Positions 1 through 10,754 of a DNA stretch of 64,000 bases are shown here, piece by piece (the first letter of the stretch is position 1; each line of letters starts with the position of its first letter). Location of the stretch: assembly GCA_033675265.1 (NCBI GenBank), contig JAUJYZ010000545.1, positions 62,001-126,000 on the forward strand, read 5' to 3'. Made by a program: the position numbers and the translations under genes. The notes under the pieces are model-generated. The model saw nothing but the letters and a program-made list of their open reading frames with translations. It did not search any database and was not told where the DNA came from. The stretch is from Actinostola sp. cb2023. Its lineage: Eukaryota; Cnidaria; Anthozoa; Actiniaria; Actinostolidae.

Positions 1-243
1 ATGAGCAGACACCTCACATAAGCAGACACCTCCCATAAGCAGACACCTCCCATAGGCAGACACCTCCCATAGGCAGACACCTCCCATAAGCAGACACCTC
101 CCATAAGCAGACACCTCCCATAAGCAGACACCTCCCATAAGCAGACACCTCCCATATGCAGACACCTCCCATAAGCAGACACCTCCCATAAGCAGACACC
201 TCCCATAAGCAAAAACCTCCCATAGGCAGACACCTCCCATATG
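1..243. repeat. 17-bp minisatellite, left part
   Basis: Head-to-tail copies of a 17-bp unit, AGCAGACACCTCCCATA, with single-base variants. It resumes at about 402 after a short unrelated insertion. The unit is not a multiple of three, so all three minus-strand frames cycle through the same peptide. Long open frames here are therefore artefacts and not genes. Confidence 0.95.
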
Positions 244-402
244 TAGCTAGAAATTCCCATTATATTTAATATCCATTATTATTAATATTATATTTATAAA
301 TTAAATTTTAATTTATCCCAGTAATTATAATTACTTGTAAAGCGCTAATGGACTTTACGGAATTAGCGCTATAAAAATAAAACTTATTATTATTATTATT
401 AT
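241..402 (+). mobile_element. SINE-like 3' tail insertion
   Basis: About 160 bp of AT-rich sequence interrupts the minisatellite. It carries a short inverted motif (AGCGCTAATGG...AATTAGCGCT) followed by ATAAAAATAAAACTTATTATT and a (TTA)n tail. An AGCGCT box followed by a trinucleotide tail is the layout of 3' ends of short retroposons in marine invertebrates. No Pol III A/B boxes were identified, so this is probably a 5'-truncated copy. The assignment is by shape only. Confidence 0.45.
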
Positions 403-681
403 AAGCAGACACCTCCCATAAGCAGACACCTCCCATAAGCAGACACCTCCCATAAGCAGACACCTCCCATAAGCAGACACCTCCCATAAGCAGACACCTC
501 CCATAAGCAGACACCTCCCATAAGCAGACACCTCCCATAAGCAGACACCTCCCATTAGCAGACACCTCCCATAAGCAGACACCTCCCATAAGCAGACACC
601 TCCCATAAGCAGATACCTCCCATAAGCAGACACCTCCCATAAGCAGACACCTCCCATAAGCAGACACCTCCCATAAGCAGA
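402..681. repeat. 17-bp minisatellite, right part
   Basis: Continuation of the AGCAGACACCTCCCATA array, about 16 units, ending at GCAGATGCATGCACC. The unit and phase match the part at 1-243, so the two were once one array. Confidence 0.95.
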
Positions 682-899
682 TGCATGCACCTGTGCTTGT
701 TCCCAGTGGTGTCCAGTTATGGGATGATCCACTGTGTTTTCCCATTTAATCATCATGGGAATCCTGTGTTGTTATCAGCGGATTTGAATATTGCATCATT
801 TGATTTGAAATAATATTATTATTTTTAATTATTTTTTTACAAAATTCGCCAAGACATAAACATCGATAACAATAATAATTAAATATAACTTGTCATTAG

Positions 900-2718
900 T
901 CCCAGTAAACAACCCTGAACCACAACAACAAGAACCAAATCAAGATGAACAAGAGGTAAGTACTAGCTTTTACAAGCTCAGTGTTTTATGCTCTCAGATG
1001 TCCAACATTTATGACAGCTTATGTAATTGCTACCAAATAATCTAGCATTGCAACCCCTACTTCAGTAGATGTGCTGCCTACTCACAGAAGCACTGACAAG
1101 TATCAATAGTATTGTATGCAGCTACATTGTATTTCAAAAAAATGTTGGTGAAGGTTTTGTTGCATCTTGGATACCAAGCCCGAAATGCACTATTTGCGAT
1201 GTGAATGGAATCAGCGAAAGGTTACAACAACATGGACTCTGGGAATTTTCCCAAACTTTGTCTTCGCAATATGGAGCCGGCATATTTTCTTCTGTATTTG
1301 CATGCTGACATTATTTACATATGATCCACAATTATATTTCGGGCTTTGGTATGCAAGATGCAAGATGCAACAAAACCTTCACCAACCTTTTTTGAAATAG
1401 CTGTATATTAATCCAATGTATAGCTTATTGTGTAACACAGACAAGTGTGATCATAATAACAAAATCATCATTGTCATTATGATTGTCATCTTCATCATTG
1501 TTGTCTTCATCATCATTGTCATCTTCATCATCGTTGTCATCTTTATCATTGTTGTCATCTTCATCATCGTTGTCATCTTTATCATTGTTGTCATCTTCAT
1601 CATCGTTGTCATCATCATCGTTGTCATCTTCATCATCGTCATCATTATTGTCATCTTCATCATCGTTGTCATCATCATTGTTGTCATCTTCATCGTTGTC
1701 TTCATCATCATCGTTGTCATCTTCATCATCGTTGTCTTCATCATTGTCATCTTCATCATCGTTGTCATCTTCATCATCATTGTCTTCATCATCATCGTTG
1801 TCATCTTCATCATTGTTGTCATCTTCATCATTGTTGTCATCATCATTGTTGTCATCTTCATCGTTGTCTTCATCATCATCATTGTCATCTTCATCATCGT
1901 TGTCATCTTCATCATTGTTGTCATCTTCATCGTTGTCTTCATCATCATCGTTGTCATCTTCATCATCGTTGTCTTCATCATTGTCATCTTCATCATCGTT
2001 GTCTTCATCATCATCATTGTCATTTTCATCATCATTTACATTTAATAATGTCTTTACTCAAGACTGATTACCAATAATGTTTACACATGTGCTTCTGTTA
2101 CCATTAGTTTCCAACCAATTGACCTCTAACATGGCACAACATTCTACATGTATGGTTGATTCGTTGTTACTGCAGTTTTCAATATTATGCTAACTCAGAC
2201 ATTCAAACAGTCGGCTGGAACTTGGCTTTTCGCTTCTGTCAATCAAATTCAAAACTCAAACAATTTGAAAACTAAATATATTCTTCGACCAATTGATCCA
2301 TAATTTAGCTCAAAATCATATTTGGTTTCCATTTGGTGGGTCTTCTGACTTTTATTTTTAAGTTTTCTGATTTTTTATGTTGATTGACAGAAGCGAAAAA
2401 ACAAATTACAAGCCAACTGCTTAAATGTGTGAGTTCACATAATATTGAGAATTGCAGCTGGATTTACTGTAATTTAGAACAGCATATTTTTACTTACAGG
2501 ATGAAACAGATAACAACACTGAACATGATGGAGACAGTAATAGTGAAGAAGAAGTGACAGAAACACCAGATACGGAAACACCAGAAACAGAGACTGTACC
2601 AGCACAACCTCCAGCACCACCACCAGGCCCATCGGCCTTTAGAGTAGCAATCAGCTTCGTATCAACATTTTTTACTTCACTGATTCCCCAACAAAATGAT
2701 GTTTTTCAAGGCAATTGA
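900..2718 (+). CDS. HERPUD: HERPUD-like protein, last two exons
   Basis: HERPUD proteins are ubiquitin-like-domain ER membrane proteins that recruit the HRD1 ubiquitin ligase during ER-associated degradation. Two phase-compatible exons are visible. The first, 900-955 (TTAG acceptor, GAG/GTAAGT donor), encodes a Pro/Gln/Asn stretch ending DEQE. The second, 2500-2718 (TACTTACAG acceptor, TGA stop), encodes 72 residues. It opens with an acidic Asp/Glu/Thr run, passes through a proline run and ends with STFFTSLIP. An acidic tail followed by a TFFTSLIP-type C-terminus is, from memory, characteristic of vertebrate HERPUD1. The ubiquitin-like domain and the membrane segments would lie before the window. 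The 1.5 kb intron holds a MITE, the TCA microsatellite and a second MITE ending about 40 bp before the acceptor. No polyadenylation site is assigned. Identification rests on a short C-terminal match. Confidence 0.6.
1117..1405. mobile_element. MITE with imperfect ~60-bp inverted ends, in an intron
   Basis: The left end (GTTGGTGAAGGTTTTGTTGC and flanks) recurs as its reverse complement at about 1,330-1,405, with a 7-bp gap and a duplicated AGATGCA in one arm. The element is about 290 bp, has no coding capacity, and lies in the HERPUD-like intron. Confidence 0.75.
1460..2036. repeat. Imperfect TCA/TCTTCA microsatellite
   Basis: Nearly 600 bp of (TCA)n broken by TCT, TCG and TTG triplets, with a higher-order pattern around TCATCTTCATCATCGTTG. 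All frames stay open because the unit is a triplet, giving homopolymer-like peptides (Ser/Leu, Ile/Val, Met/Lys/Thr). None of these is a plausible protein. It is intronic in the HERPUD-like gene. Confidence 0.95.
2170..2458 (+). mobile_element. TA-type MITE, copy 1
   Basis: A palindromic element of about 290 bp. Its ends read CTGCAGTTTTCAATATTATG and, reverse-complemented from the far side, CTGCAATTCTCAATATTATG. The arms continue through ACTCAGACATT and TTCGCTTCTGTCAATCAA. A second copy lies in opposite orientation at 4,351-4,640. Confidence 0.85.
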
Positions 2719-2882
2719 TACAATACTAAATAGTTCAGCACAAATTGAAGACAAGCAATTGTGGAAATGGAATTATTATAGAATTGTGGGAATGGAAAAT
2801 TGGACCCCAAAATGTACATGTAATTGGAAATGTGAGTGACATTATTGGATGCAGAGAAATTTTATGGAGGATTTTCTGTTGA

Positions 2883-3207
2883 AGAAGTAATTATGTGCAA
2901 GAAGTAATTTTGTGCAAGAAGTTATTCTGTGCAAGAAGTCATTCTGTGCAAGAAGTCATTCTGTTGAAGAAGTCATTCTGTGAAAGATGTCATTCTGTAC
3001 AAAAAGTCATTTTGGGCAAGAAGTCATTTTGGGCAAGAAGTCATTTTGGGCAAGAAGTTATTCTGTGTAAGAAGTTATTCTGTGCAAGAAGTTATTCTGT
3101 GCAAGAAGTCATTCTGTGCAAAAAGTCATTTTGGGCAAGAAGTCATTTTGGGCAAGAAGTCATTTTGTGCAAGAAGTCATTACATGTATGTGCAAGAAGT
3201 CATGAAA
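2883..3207. repeat. 17-bp minisatellite GCAAGAAGTCATTCTGT
   Basis: About 18 units of GCAAGAAGTCATTCTGT, with TTTTGGG and TTATTCTG variants, starting about 170 bp after the HERPUD-like stop codon. Unit length is not a multiple of three, so the open frames are repeat artefacts. Confidence 0.93.
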
Positions 3208-4327
3208 ATTATGGCTACCTGTATGGATACTTATATGTATAAAGCTGAAAAACTAATATTATTGTCAAGTCTGATCCGTAGACTGACCCAGGATAGAATA
3301 CAGTCAGAGCTCTATGAATAGACACCCTTGTAGGACAACTGGTCTATTTATCGCTGCCTTGACAAAACCCTGTTGACCTGTATTTCTACATTGTTGTAGT
3401 TGGCCAGCTCCAGTTGTGGACACTACTTCCGCTTACTGAGGGTGTGTGCTAATGGGAGCTTGCACTGTACTGGTGATGGTAGTATTTACACTTGGGTATA
3501 TAGACTTGCAACGGTGTTGGGAGGGAAATATATTGTTTACTAATAATACAGCTCTTGATATGATAAAACCTGTGCTTAATGTTGCTTGACAAGAGAGCTA
3601 TTTGTAGATGACAAGATATTAGTCTACAAGAATTACTGAAGAGAAGAACTGTAAGTGACAAGTGATCAAATTCCAAATTCTCCTGCAGAATTCAAAGACA
3701 CTAATTGAGAATATAGTTTTTGATCAGGTATCACTTACATTGTACCTTGTTAGTACACCTAAAATATCAACAGGTTGGAGTGTTTTGGTCTGTGCTAAAT
3801 ACATTGGAAGACTGGGTATACATGTAAGTTTAAGCAGTTCATAAATTTTGACAATCAAGACTCCAATTTAAAAACTGAATTATAACCTATCCAATGTGCT
3901 GGAGGAAGAACGTTGAATCAATTCAAGTGATATTTCCACCATCAATGGCAAATACCTCAAAAACCTTGTACATATAACTACTGGTAATTCACCCAATCAA
4001 AACACTCGAACCCAGTATTTGCTACAGACCGAAGTGTTACATCTGTATATCAAAAATTGTGATGTTTTAACCTCCTCCCTGCAATGTCTTCTTGATGATG
4101 CCACTTAGACATTTGTTCAGTGGCTGATATTCATTACTAGACACCCACCATGGGTGTGAACACTACACTAGCATCATTCAACAGTTTTACAATATTTTAT
4201 AGGACACTCCACTGGCTTATCAGTGACAAAGAGCAGGCTTTCAATGATATTTGAAGAAGGCAGAGATGGTCCTTCTAGAGTACATGTACAGTGTAAGTGG
4301 CTGTGACAATGAACATGTTTCTAATCT
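3208..4327. other. No gene recognised
   Basis: Unique-looking AT-rich sequence. The longest open frames are about 60-75 codons and show no recognisable domain or consistent splice signals. It could include 3' UTR of the HERPUD-like gene or decayed repeats. Confidence 0.5.
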
Positions 4328-5410
4328 GACTAAAGTAGGCGGCACTACTATACTGCGATTCTCATTATTATGCGAACTCAGACATTTAAGTAGTTAGCTT
4401 GTAATTTGTTTTTTTGCTTCTCTCAATCAACATAAAAAATCAGAAAATTTTGAAAATAAAAGTCAGAAGACCCACCAAATGGAAACCAATCGAAAACCAA
4501 ATATGATTTTGAGCTAAATTATGGATCATTTGGTCGAAGAATATATTTAGTTTTGAATTTGTTTGAGTTTTGAATTGGATTGACAGAAGTGAAAAACCAA
4601 TGTTTGAATGTCTGAGTTTGCATAATACTGAGAACCGCAGTAAAGTGCGTGGCACTACTAAAGTAGATGGCACTACTAAAGTGGGTGGCACTAAAGTGGA
4701 CAACACTACTAAAGTGGGCGGCACTACTAAAGTAGGTGGCACTACTAAAGTAAAGTAGATGGCACTGCTAAAGTGGGCATCACTACTAAAGTGGGCGGCA
4801 CTACTAAAGTGGGCGGCACTACTAAAGTAGGCGGCACTACTAAAGTAAAGTAGATGGCACTGCTAAAGTGGGCATCACTACTAAAGTGGGCGGCACTACT
4901 AAAGTGGGCGGCACTACTAAAGTGGGTAGCACTACTAAAGTGGACAACACTACTAAAGTGGGCGGCACTACTAAAGTGGGCGGCACTACTAAAGTAGGCG
5001 GCACTACTAAAGTAAAGTAGACGGCACTGCTAAAGTGGGCATCACTACTAAAGTGGGCGGCACTACTAAAGTGGGCAGCACTACTAAAGTGGGCGGCACT
5101 ACTAAAGTGGGCAGCACTACTAAAGTGGGCGGCACTACTAAAGTGGGCATCACTACTAAAGTGGACAACACTACTAAAGTGGGCGGCACTACTAAAGTAG
5201 GCGGCACTACTAAAGTAAAGTAGACGGCACTGCTAAAGTGGGCATCACTACTAAAGTGGGCGGCACTACTAAAGTGGGCAGCACTACTAAAGTGGGCGGC
5301 ACTACTAAAGTGGGCAGCACTACTAAAGTGGGTGGCACTACTAAAGTGGGCATCACTACTAAAGTGGGCGGCACTACTAAAGTGGGCAGCACTACTAAAG
5401 TGGGCAGTAC
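4328..5410. repeat. 18-bp minisatellite ACTAAAGTGGGCGGCACT, split by a MITE
   Basis: One or two units precede 4,350 and more than 40 follow from 4,641. Variants include GGGCAGC, GGGCATC and GGACAAC. A higher-order block, about 100-200 bp long and marked by AAAGTAAAGTAGA, recurs near 4,750, 4,853, 5,013 and 5,216. Since 18 is divisible by three, both strands read as Gly/Thr/Lys or Pro/Thr/Leu/Val repeats; these are not taken as genes. Confidence 0.95.
4351..4640 (-). mobile_element. TA-type MITE, copy 2, inside the 18-bp minisatellite
   Basis: Inverted relative of the element at 2,170-2,458, sharing the ends TACTGCGATTCTC and GAGAACCGCAG and the inner CAATCAACATAAAAAATCAG segment. The minisatellite stops at GGCACTACTA and resumes at TAAAGTGCGTGGCAC. 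Removing the element and one TA restores a normal repeat unit, so it transposed into the array with a TA target duplication. Confidence 0.88.
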
Positions 5411-6608
5411 TGATGTTGACAGTAGCCGCCAGAGTTCACTGTTTTCTAATGAAGGCCCTATTCAGTTTCTCAGTACCTTGTATAAAGATACAAAATTATA
5501 TTTTATATAGTTCATTGTTAATAAGAATGTAAAAATAAATAGTACAGTCCCTTGCAGACCCTAATCTGAAATCCCAAGATGTGAGAAAAAGCAATAAAAA
5601 CTTATCAATCTAATTTTTTTTAGATGTGATAATTAATGTCATTAAGTAGTGAGAATTAGGTTTCAATGCTTTATTGTTCATTGAAACGCAACAATAAAAT
5701 AATAAGAATTGAATAAGAATGTAATCTGTTTCTAATTGGCTGAAGTCCCACAGTTTATTTTTCATACCAAACTAAGGTTGACCAATAGCAATAATATTTT
5801 GATCAAAACCGAAATTTTAAAGAGATTTTAGATGTGGCCGTTTAGCTTGTGTCACCTCCCCTCCCCCAATCCTAAGAGTACTTCACTTCAAGTTTATGGA
5901 AAAATATTCAATTGTTTTTTTGGTTACCTGAAAACGAAGAGAAAGGTATTTGTAAACAATAGCATTGAATTTAAATGTAGAGCATGATTTAAATTATCCA
6001 CAAATTTCTATCGTCAAGAAATTAATACAAATTCAATATGAGCCACAAACCAACATTTGATGTTGGGTGTGCATGGGAGGAATTTGCTATAATCACTTCT
6101 AGTTCTGGAAATGGGAGGGAAAAGGAGTATTATTTTTCCCACTTTCCATTTATCCCTTCACTCCCTTGCATTCAGATCTCACATCTACATGCCCAAAATA
6201 TTACCTCAATCTCCTGGTTCTTCCTAAGTTTATGAATTGTTACTATCTCCATAATAATATATGTGCAACATTGAATTGAGTTACAATGTAACATTGAACA
6301 GAATATATGTACGTATTGATACATGTATCTCTAATGGGAGAAGTGACTCGTGGCACAGCCACAAAACTGCAGGACGCTTAATTAAAGGAAGACAGAGGAA
6401 GACCAAACTCTTAATCCTCCCCAAAACTATAAACCCCAGTTTGCAATAAGGTGCGTGATTGCAGAAAGATTATGCAAATTAAGGAAATTGGCACAACTTC
6501 GTTTGTCATTTTCTAATAAATTGACTGAGCTTGGATAATTTTTCCAAAATTCTACACTTCTTTGTTTGGTGTTTGCCAATGCAAAAAGAAATAAATTGCA
6601 ACTTCACT
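5411..6608. other. No gene recognised
   Basis: AT-rich sequence with several AATAAA words and short open frames (60-65 codons near 6,038 and 6,261) without recognisable domains or splice pairs. Nothing is annotated here. Confidence 0.5.
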
Positions 6609-7399
6609 ACAGACAATACTCCTTTTTACAGTTCACAGCGCCATCTTGAAAGGTAGCCGTGCCTTTGCATCGAAGCGAGACGGTGACCTTGCAATGATAG
6701 AGACCTTTTTTAAAGGGGGACTCTGACGAAAATCATTTGAAATTTAATTTAGCTGAAACTTCATTGAACAATTCTTCAAGGGTCTAATAATCACTAGTTA
6801 AAATCTTTTGTCGATATTCCAGAGGGAAGTACTATATTTTTATGAATCTTTAGAGGAGTCGGTGACGTCATCTACTCAACCCAACATTCAGCTCCATACA
6901 TTTCTCTGTAGTTTTGTGATCAAAATATCTCAATGTTTTGTTCAGATAACAGCTCTGCATTGAAGACAACTGGTCAGACAATCAATCCTAAGCACAGATA
7001 ATGTAAGAAAACTCCTTCACTCAAACTTTTAGCTTCATAGAAATAAAATAATTCAAGAAACTAAACACAAAGAAATGTATGGAGCGAAGCCGTGTTGACT
7101 GTTTGGGTTGAGTAGATGACATCACTGACACTTCTAAAGATTCATAAAAATGTAATACTTGCCACAGGAATTTTGAGAAAACACATTAACCAGTAATTAT
7201 ATGGCTCTTTGAGAATATTTCAGTGAAGTTTCAGCTAAATTAAATTTAGAACGATTTCGTCAGAGTCCCCCTTTAACACCTTGGACAATTATTCACATGT
7301 CTCTATCATTGCAAGGTCACTGCCAGTCTCGCTTCGATGCAAAGGCACGGCTACCTTTCAAGTTGGTGCCGAGAACTGTAAAAAGGAGTATTAGACAAC
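6609..7399. mobile_element. ~790-bp foldback element, arms nearly full length
   Basis: The left arm starts GTCT/AGACAATACTCCTTTTTACAG and passes through CTTTGCATCGAAGCGAGAC and GACGTCATCTACTCAACCC. The right arm (7,060-7,399) carries the same landmarks reverse-complemented and in mirrored order, with small indels. Only the central ~120 bp lacks a partner. The region has no open frame over 65 codons. It is a non-autonomous element of unknown superfamily, and no target duplication was found. Confidence 0.85.
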
Positions 7400-7957
7400 A
7401 AGTCATTATGGAAGATCAATCAAAGCTAAAACATCAAACAATAATTTTACCCCCTCACCCTAAAGGACTGCAGCTCCATTCCGTTTATCCATAGTCCATT
7501 CCAGTGGAATAGTACTGACTTTGTATTCTATTCCATTACTTTCCACTTCCAGTTCCAATTCAATTTAATTCAACTCCAAGCAGGGATCGATTGTGAAGTG
7601 TATTAAACACAATGGTATCCGGTAACAAACAATAACAAATAAATTTTTAATCTCTGGGATCCCTGTGGTGAGTTGACAACACCCTCATTCGTCATGCATT
7701 GCGAGCCTGAAGAGTGAAGAAGCGTGCAACGAAAATGGCGGCGACACAGTGAAGGGAAATGTCCCGTGATATACAGTGATGTACCCCCGAACAGAGATCA
7801 CCAGTGATATATATTGACTCGTAAGGATACAGCTATCACTAAGCTTGGTATCAAGCCTGATGCTAACCAAAGAAACCGCTTGAAGACGTACTGACGAACG
7901 ATGGGGTCGATGGACGTTTTATTTCGTGCTCCTTCAAAAGGTTCAAAATCAAGTGCT
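7400..7957. other. No gene recognised
   Basis: Non-repetitive-looking sequence between two foldback elements. It contains GAAAATGGCGGCGACACAG near 7,732, a 5'-exon-like word, but no usable open frame or splice donor follows. Confidence 0.4.
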
Positions 7958-8657
7958 CAATAGACCTCTTTAGCTTGTATGCAAATTGCCCATTTCAGAT
8001 CATGTGATGTAAACACTGATATTCTCTGGAGAATTGTTCCTTTATATTTCTGAAATTTATTCGTTTATATTGAAAGGACTAATTCTCCAGAGAATATCAA
8101 TGTTTATTGTATAACTGTGACGTAATTTTACCAAATTTGGTCATTTTTGAGGGCCGATATGAGGCTTTAATGCCCTGTAGAAATCCGTAATGCCCTGTTC
8201 ACAACTCAAAAATCTCAACAACAAAAATCCTGATAAAATTACGTCACAGTTATATAATAAATCCCTCATTAGATGTTTTCTCTTCGCAACTCGTAAAATA
8301 TCAGCCCGTAATACCTGAGAAAACATCTAATAAGCTGTATTTATTATATATCTGTGACGTAATTTTACCAAATTTGGTCAATTTTGAGGGCCGATATGAG
8401 GCGTAGAAATCCGTAATGCCCTGTTCACAATTCAAAAATCTCAAAAAACAATATCCTGATAAAATTACGTCACAGTTATATAATAAATCCCTCATTAGAT
8501 GTTTTCTCTGGTATTACGGGCTGACATTTTACTCGTTGCTCGCATTTTTCCTCGCCCTGGCAGCTGGAATTGATCCATGCATAATACCCGAGAAAACATC
8601 TAATAAGCTGTATTTACATCACATGATATTTGCATACAAGCTAAAGAGGTCTATTGA
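7957..8657. mobile_element. MITE with perfect outer ends and internal duplicated palindrome
   Basis: The outer ends TCAATAGACCTCTTTAGCTT (7,957) and its reverse complement (ending 8,657) match perfectly, and the match continues through GTATGCAAAT to ATCATGTGATGTAAA. Inside, a block of about 230 bp occurs twice (about 8,100-8,335 and 8,340-8,570). Each block begins ACTGTGACGTAATTTTACC and ends GATAAAATTACGTCACAGTT, so it is itself palindromic. No coding capacity. Confidence 0.88.
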
Positions 8658-9157
8658 ACAAAAGTTGGATCATGCCAAGGATGTATCAATATCATACATG
8701 TATTGAACAGGTAAGGAGAATGAATAATCATATGACTTTATTTATTTGTGAGGAGTTTACAAAGTGATGAAATTCACTGAAACCAACGGCATCTAGATTT
8801 AGCGGAAAACAAGAAAACCACAGAAACCGCGGAAACCACGGAAACCACAGAAATACGAAATACTGCAATATCCAATATATAAAATATATGGATGAGTTTC
8901 GACTTAGAAACTATATTTATAAGAATATATACCCTGATTCAACACCTTTGGTCATTATTTAGCTCGGAGTAGCTATGCTGTATTTGGTCGTTCATAGAGG
9001 TCTTCGGATGTAGTTCGAAAAAAAGTCATACTGCAAAAGAAGCTGTTTTCTTGCATCTACATGGTGACAAAGTGGCATTGCCCTATCCATAAATTTCAAT
9101 ATTAACATTCTGTTCTGAGAAAAAAAGCAAGAAATAAACCGAAATTCTTGCAATTAG

Positions 9158-9537
9158 CACAGGGAGCCCAAGCTCATTATCTGTGAAGACCGTTGTTTAA
9201 TTTGCATATTTACAGTATATGTATGTGGCTTTAAAACATCCCTCAGTATTTCAAGAGTTTTCGTAAATAATAAAACTTTTTTTTCACTAATGTGTTGTTC
9301 TTACTACTTTTGATGCTGTGACGGCGTTTCAGGGGTATTTTCGTGAAAAACACTCTAATGGCGCTGAAACGCCGTCACAGCATCGAAAGTAGTAAGAACA
9401 ACGCATTAGTGAAAAAAAAGTTTTATTATTTACGAAAAATTTTGAAATACGGAGGGATGTTTTAAAGCCACATACATTTACTGTAAATATGCAAATTAAA
9501 CAACAGTCTTCACAGATAATGAGCTTGGGCTCCCTGT
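9158..9537. mobile_element. hAT-like MITE, 380 bp, 8-bp target duplication
   Basis: The ends are CACAGGGAGCCCAAGCTCAT and its reverse complement, and the whole element is nearly palindromic. It is flanked by GCAATTAG (9,150-9,157) and GCAATCAG (9,538-9,545), a 7/8 match. The uninterrupted sequence at 12,963-12,975 (reverse strand TTGCAATCAGTAGA) shows the empty site. An 8-bp duplication with CA...TG ends suggests the hAT superfamily. It carries no transposase. Confidence 0.8.
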
Positions 9538-9563
9538 GCAATCAGTAGATCAGCCATCTTTAA

Positions 9564-10481
9564 CACAGGAAGACCGCCAACGAACACAGGGAACCCAAAC
9601 TTTGAAACTGATGGGTGGATTACTAAGCAAAAGAGAGATCTAGATACCGGCGAAAGATAGATTTGACTTTGGTCTAATTTTTGAAAAAAAGCTTATTGTG
9701 CTGATCGAGAAACCTGGGCCAATCGAATGCCAGTAGTATTAAAAGTCAAGGAAATATTTTTTTCGAATTAAACCCATTGTTTTGATCTACGTGCGTGCGT
9801 CCGATCAAATTACAACGAAATAATCAGATTTTACAAGTTAAACATTTCCTACACTTACAAAACGGGCTCAATCTGCCAAAAAAATTCAAGAACGCTAGAT
9901 AAAAGTTTTCTCGGTGGCTAGATAAAGAATACCCTGCCACAAAAGAAGTTCAGTATTTGCAAGAAGTGGGCACACTTGTTACGACTTCTCTCTAATCCGG
10001 GGGGGGGGGGGTTGGGTACGTAATCCCCAATATATGCTATACGGGTATGTGTGAGCTTCTCGGGTCTGCCAGGGTATATATTTTGCCCATTTGCACTGAG
10101 ATACGGTGTTTTGTTTACAGCGAACCAAGAATTTATCATTCTTTTTGCATTTTTACGAGCATTTGAAGATCTCTAATATTTATAAATGATCGTAGCGGCA
10201 AAATAAAAATTCTTAGCTTCAAATTGGTCACGAACTTTCAATTTTAGTCTGTGATAGGGTATTGATTTTCAAGCTTAGGTCTGGGATAGGGTATTGATTT
10301 TCAAGCTTAGGTCTGGGATAGGGTATTGATTTTCAAGCTTAGGTCTGGGATAGGGTATTGATTTTCAAGCTTAGGTCTGGGATAGGGTACGGAAAATTTC
10401 CGATATTAGGTCTGGGATAGGCTACCCAAAAATTGGCAGAGAAAGTTTGGGCTCCCTGTGTTCGTTGGCGGTCTTCCTGTG
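9564..10481. mobile_element. TTAA-flanked MITE, 918 bp
   Basis: It begins CACAGGAAGACCGCCAACGA after TTAA (9,560-9,563) and ends with the reverse complement before TTAA (10,482-10,485). The inverted ends are about 44 bp long. TTAA duplication is the hallmark of piggyBac, and also occurs in Kolobok and Sola3. The interior holds a G-run near 10,000 and a 32-bp tandem array, with no transposase. Its ends differ from the adjoining piggyBac element, so it belongs to a different family. Confidence 0.75.
10240..10425. repeat. ~32-bp tandem array GTCTGGGATAGGGTATTGAT
   Basis: About five head-to-tail copies of a 32-bp unit containing TTTTCAAGCTTAG and GTCTGGGATAGGGTATTG, inside the TTAA MITE. Related CCTATCCC words occur near 33,513 and 33,555. 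Confidence 0.85.
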
Positions 10482-10754
10482 TTAACCCATTCGCTCCTAC
10501 ACCGGCCGAAACCGGCCGCGCGTGCGCACGTCCAAATTTCCTACACCGGCCGAAACCGGCCGTAAAAAGCACGCGTAAACAAAATTCCTCTCCCTCCCTT
10601 CCCCGGGCGTTTTTGATGTTTTTATTGTCATAGCAATAAACACTGATAATTGACCAATCAAATGCCGTCTTTTGCGCATATTTTGACAGCTAAATGAGCG
10701 AGCACGAGGTTGTAGATTTCTGTCATTTCTGAGCGAGCTCGGCTAGCACGTAAA

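Noticed and set aside
14..756. Long open frames on the minus strand with a repeated Trp-Glu-Val-Ser-Ala-Tyr-Gly peptide
   Set aside because: They are translations of the 17-bp minisatellite in successive frames; no start context, domain or splice signal.
1416..2067. Three overlapping ~200-codon frames of Ile/Val, Ser/Leu and Met/Lys/Thr
   Set aside because: All derive from the TCA microsatellite, which stays open in every frame.
2895..3321. Open frames with CARSHSVQEVIL-type repeats
   Set aside because: 17-bp minisatellite artefact.
1..5410. CRISPR-like array
   Set aside because: The repeats are contiguous minisatellites without unique spacers, and the sequence is eukaryotic with introns.
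4570..5532. Thr/Lys/Gly and Pro/Thr/Leu/Val open frames on both strands
   Set aside because: 18-bp minisatellite; openness follows from the unit being divisible by three.
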